Assembly: GCA_017987115.1 (NCBI GenBank)
Contig: JAGNUG010000018.1
Location: forward strand, 1-46,311
DNA: 46,311 bases
Direction of reading: 5' to 3'
Origin: Flavobacteriales bacterium
GTDB lineage: Bacteria > Bacteroidota > Bacteroidia > Flavobacteriales_F > PHOS-HE28
Part shown: positions 43,543-46,311 of the stretch, piece after piece
Numbering within the stretch: position 1 is the stretch's first letter
Layout: each line of letters starts with the position of its first letter
The notes under the pieces: model-generated
What the model was told of the DNA's origin: nothing
Database searches by the model: none
Seen by the model: the letters and a program-made list of their open reading frames with translations, nothing else
Translations under genes and position numbers: made by a program

Positions 43543-46311
43543 TTACTTAGCCACTTTCCTGATCGCCTCCACCAACTCCTCTTGCTTAAAAGGCTTCGGG
43601 ATGAACCCGTCCATGCCTGCATCCTTGCATTGTTGCACTTCGGCCTGCATGACGTTGGCGGTCATGGCCAGGATCGGGATCCGCGACTTTTCTCCGTTGA
43701 GTTTTCGGATTGCGCGTGTGGCTTCGTAACCGTCCATGATGGGCATTTGTACATCCATCAGGATCACATCATACATATTCACTTTCAAGAGGTCCAATGC
43801 GTGTTGGCCGTTCGTTGCAACATCAATGTGTACTGCTGTGAAAGCGCTCTCCAATTCTACACGCGCTACCATTACGTTGAGCTTGTTGTCCTCTACAAGT
43901 AGGATGCGGAGGTTGTTAAGTGGTGTTGTGTTAATGGTTGTTGGGGGCCGATGATCATCGGCCCGTACACCATCCTTATTCGCATCCGTGATCGCATAAG
44001 GAATGGTGAATGTGAAGGTGCTTCCCTTACCCACTTCACTTTCCGCAGCGATCGTTCCGCCTTGCATTTCCACCAAGCGTTTGCAGATCGTTAGCCCAAG
44101 TCCCGTTCCACCGAAGCGACGCGTATGATCGCTTTCGGCCTGTGTGAATTCATCGAAGACCCGTGCCAGACGTTCCTGAGAGATGCCGATCCCGGTATCG
44201 ATGATCGCACAGCGCAACATGATCGCATCTTTCAATTTCTCATTTACTTCAACACGCACTTGTACCGATCCCTGCTCCGTGAACTTGATCGCATTGCCCA
44301 ACAGATTCATCAGTACTTGTTGGAACCGTGTAGCATCGCCGATCACCTGTACAGGTACATTCTCTGCGATATCAGTGCCCAACTTCAACCCCTTTTCCTC
44401 TGCACGGTGCCGCATCACATCCACGACGTTCTTTACTATGGCGCGCGGTGACATGCGCACTTTTTCCAATTCCAATCGCCCGGCCTCGATCTTGCTCAGG
44501 TCCAATATCTCATTCACGATACCCAGGAGGTTCTCGCTGCTTTGTGCAATGGCGTCCACATAGTTCTGGCGCGTTGCCGGGTCGGTAGGTGCATCTCTGC
44601 GCAGGGCATTGCTCATGCCTACGATCGCATTCATCGGCGTACGGATCTCATGGCTCATGTTGGCCAGGAATTGTTGCTTCACGCGTTCACTTTGCTCCGC
44701 GCGTTCCTTCGCTGCGCTTAATTGCGATGTGCGTTCCATGACCGTGCTTTCAAGATAACTCCGTTGCTTCTGTTGCATGCGCAAGTAACCGAGCACAGCA
44801 CCTCCGAGTGCAAGTGCGCACAACGCATAGAACCACCACGTTCTCCACCAGGGCGGTAATACATTCAACCGGAACGAAGCACCCTGTTCATCCCATATCC
44901 CATCGCGATTATCTCCCCGCACCTGAAAGGTGTACGTGCCGGGATCGAGGTTGGTGTAGATCGCACTGCGGTCCGTGCCGGCCATGATCCAATCCGCATC
45001 GAACCCTTGTAGTTTATACTGGTAGCGATGGTTCGCAGGTGCGCTGTATTCCATGGTCGCGAACTCGAAGGTTACCATGTTCGTGTTGTACGGTATGCTC
45101 AGTTCATTGCTCAAGTAGATGGGCTTTGTGAGCATTGCATCCGGGTCATGATGATCGATACGGCGGTTGATCAACTTGATACCAGTTATGTGGATCCCGC
45201 TCGCCGTACTATCCACTTCCAGATCACGCGGATGGAAATAATTGAAGCCCTTGACCCCACCGAACACGAGCGTTCCATCCGCCAATCTGCAATACGCATT
45301 CCGGTTGAACTCATCGCCTTGCAGTCCGTCGCTGGCTTCGAAATTTCGGAACGTGCCTGCTACGGGATCGAACTTGGAAATGCCTTTGTTCGTGCTCATC
45401 CATAACGACCCAGCACCGTCGGCCAGCACGCTGTACACCACATTGTTCGGCAAGCCGTCCTTGGTGGAATAGCGCACCACTTCCCCTGTTCGTACATCGA
45501 ACTTGTTCAGGCCACCGCCATCGATACCGAGCCATAGCACATCGCTGGAGCGCGGGTCCGGCTCGATGGAGAGCACCGAATTGCCGGATAGTGACCCGGC
45601 GTTCTGCGGGTCGTGCGCGAACAATTTCCACTGCTCCGCTTTTTGATCGAAACGGATCAACCCATTGGTGGTCCCGATCCAGAAGACCCCATGTTCATCA
45701 CGGTGGATGACGGTCGCAAAATAACCGGACGGATCGGTCGTGATGAGCGGACATTGATAATAGGTATATGTGGAATTGCGACGATCATAGCGGCCGAATG
45801 CACGATCACCGCCGAACCAGATCAGTGAGTCGCCATCCACGTACAGTGGCAAGGTGTTCACCTCACCCGGAACAACTTGGGACCTGGCCGGACGATGAGA
45901 TACCGGGCCACTATTGCCTTGCTTGTAACTAACAAGACCCGCATAGTTCATCCAGTAGGTGCCGGACGCATCCTGCACCGTATGCATTCCCCAATCACTG
46001 GCGAAGAACATGGCCGGATGATCGAAATAGCGCTTGCCATCGATGGCCAACGCATAGTTACGCTCCTTGGTGTCGTACACTTCCAGGAATGCGCCGTTGC
46101 GTGCAATGACCACCGTTCCGTTATTGCCCGGCGATAGTGATCCGACACTCGGACCCGGTACTGTATGGAACCGGTCGATGCGAGGATCGTAGGTCAACAA
46201 CCCATAGCCTTTCGTGCATACCCAGATCAACCCATTGCGATCCTGGTACAGGTTCCCGCCTTGTTCAGACACACCGCGTTGATCATGTGCAACGGATGTG
46301 ATCTTTTTCAT
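43543..46311 (-). CDS. hybrid two-component sensor kinase with propeller domain, 5' end missing
   Basis: The 922 visible residues are open to the right edge; the Met at the edge is probably internal, since the propeller seems to begin earlier. Residues 1-385 contain two-component-regulator propeller blades (ENLYQDRNGLIWV-like, VFWIGTTNGLIRFD, SLWMSTNKGISKFDP). A Y_Y_Y domain (about 400-485; NHRYQYKLQGFDADW, PGTYTFQVRG) precedes the transmembrane helix (about 497-517). The kinase core has H554 in NMSHEIRTPMN, an N box (NLLGNAIKFTE), G1 (DTGIGIS) and G2 (GGTGLGL). A C-terminal receiver carries D853 (VILMDVQMPIMDG). The family senses extracellular or periplasmic ligands, often glycans. The HTH_AraC output seen in Bacteroides HTCS proteins is absent. 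Protein ends at 43543. Confidence 0.95.
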   Translation of the reverse strand: MKKITSVAHDQRGVSEQGGNLYQDRNGLIWVCTKGYGLLTYDPRIDRFHTVPGPSVGSLSPGNNGTVVIARNGAFLEVYDTKERNYALAIDGKRYFDHPAMFFASDWGMHTVQDASGTYWMNYAGLVSYKQGNSGPVSHRPARSQVVPGEVNTLPLYVDGDSLIWFGGDRAFGRYDRRNSTYTYYQCPLITTDPSGYFATVIHRDEHGVFWIGTTNGLIRFDQKAEQWKLFAHDPQNAGSLSGNSVLSIEPDPRSSDVLWLGIDGGGLNKFDVRTGEVVRYSTKDGLPNNVVYSVLADGAGSLWMSTNKGISKFDPVAGTFRNFEASDGLQGDEFNRNAYCRLADGTLVFGGVKGFNYFHPRDLEVDSTASGIHITGIKLINRRIDHHDPDAMLTKPIYLSNELSIPYNTNMVTFEFATMEYSAPANHRYQYKLQGFDADWIMAGTDRSAIYTNLDPGTYTFQVRGDNRDGIWDEQGASFRLNVLPPWWRTWWFYALCALALGGAVLGYLRMQQKQRSYLESTVMERTSQLSAAKERAEQSERVKQQFLANMSHEIRTPMNAIVGMSNALRRDAPTDPATRQNYVDAIAQSSENLLGIVNEILDLSKIEAGRLELEKVRMSPRAIVKNVVDVMRHRAEEKGLKLGTDIAENVPVQVIGDATRFQQVLMNLLGNAIKFTEQGSVQVRVEVNEKLKDAIMLRCAIIDTGIGISQERLARVFDEFTQAESDHTRRFGGTGLGLTICKRLVEMQGGTIAAESEVGKGSTFTFTIPYAITDANKDGVRADDHRPPTTINTTPLNNLRILLVEDNKLNVMVARVELESAFTAVHIDVATNGQHALDLLKVNMYDVILMDVQMPIMDGYEATRAIRKLNGEKSRIPILAMTANVMQAEVQQCKDAGMDGFIPKPFKQEELVEAIRKVAK

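Overview
The window looks like chromosomal DNA of a Bacteroidota bacterium, most likely order Flavobacteriales. The clearest sign is several secreted proteins with type IX secretion (T9SS) C-terminal sorting domains. Supporting signs are delta-60 and GEVED repeats, a hybrid two-component kinase with an N-terminal propeller, LytTR and TPR-kinase signalling genes, and a TAnnTTTG-type promoter. Several isolated fragments, many small intergenic remnants and one 386-bp direct repeat would also fit a metagenome-assembled genome, so junctions around repeats deserve caution. No rRNA, tRNA, CRISPR array or insertion sequence was recognised.

Layout. 1-979: 3' end of a T9SS cargo protein with Cys-rich CDD repeats. 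1142-1402: small membrane protein with a clear terminator. 1600-5294 (+): probable three-gene unit of a membrane-anchored unknown protein, a YadA-like head-repeat surface fibre and a LytTR response regulator whose start overlaps the fibre's stop. 5492-12371 (-): TetR-TolC-adaptor-RND efflux operon ending in a bidirectional terminator. 12500-13250: degraded asnS 5' fragment (+) and LuxR-type response-regulator pseudogene (-). 13499-16661 (-): T9SS protein followed by a collagen-like/head-repeat fibre with an S74 self-cleaving chaperone domain. 17060-17345: remnant of a histidine kinase ATPase domain. 17652-23078 (+): NarL/LuxR response regulator and two overlapping TPR-type histidine kinases. 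23238-23567: frameshifted T9SS cargo remnant. 23645-25514: asnS and an ArsC/Spx-like gene. 25981-27990: TPR-transmembrane-adenylate cyclase. 28454-30034: delta-60 T9SS protein. 30101-30678: recombinant arsC-asnS pseudogene. 30910-33640: small unknown gene, GT-C-like membrane protein, and a truncated second copy of the small gene, the two copies forming a 386-bp direct repeat. 33641-38879 (-): polysaccharide deacetylase, S9 peptidase, small secreted protein and AmpG-like MFS transporter. 39068-43366 (-): giant T9SS protein with 11 CDD repeats. 43543-46311 (-): hybrid propeller histidine kinase running off the right edge.

How the genes fit together. The window is dominated by cell-surface display (T9SS proteins and fibre proteins) and by signalling (LytTR regulator, NarL-type system, cyclase, hybrid kinase). 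The strongest unusual signal is a scattered set of degraded counterparts of one block: regulator, kinase, asnS and arsC-like gene each have an intact copy at 17.6-25.5 kb and a broken copy elsewhere in the window. One of these breaks can be placed to a few bases, at a GATC/GACC microhomology.
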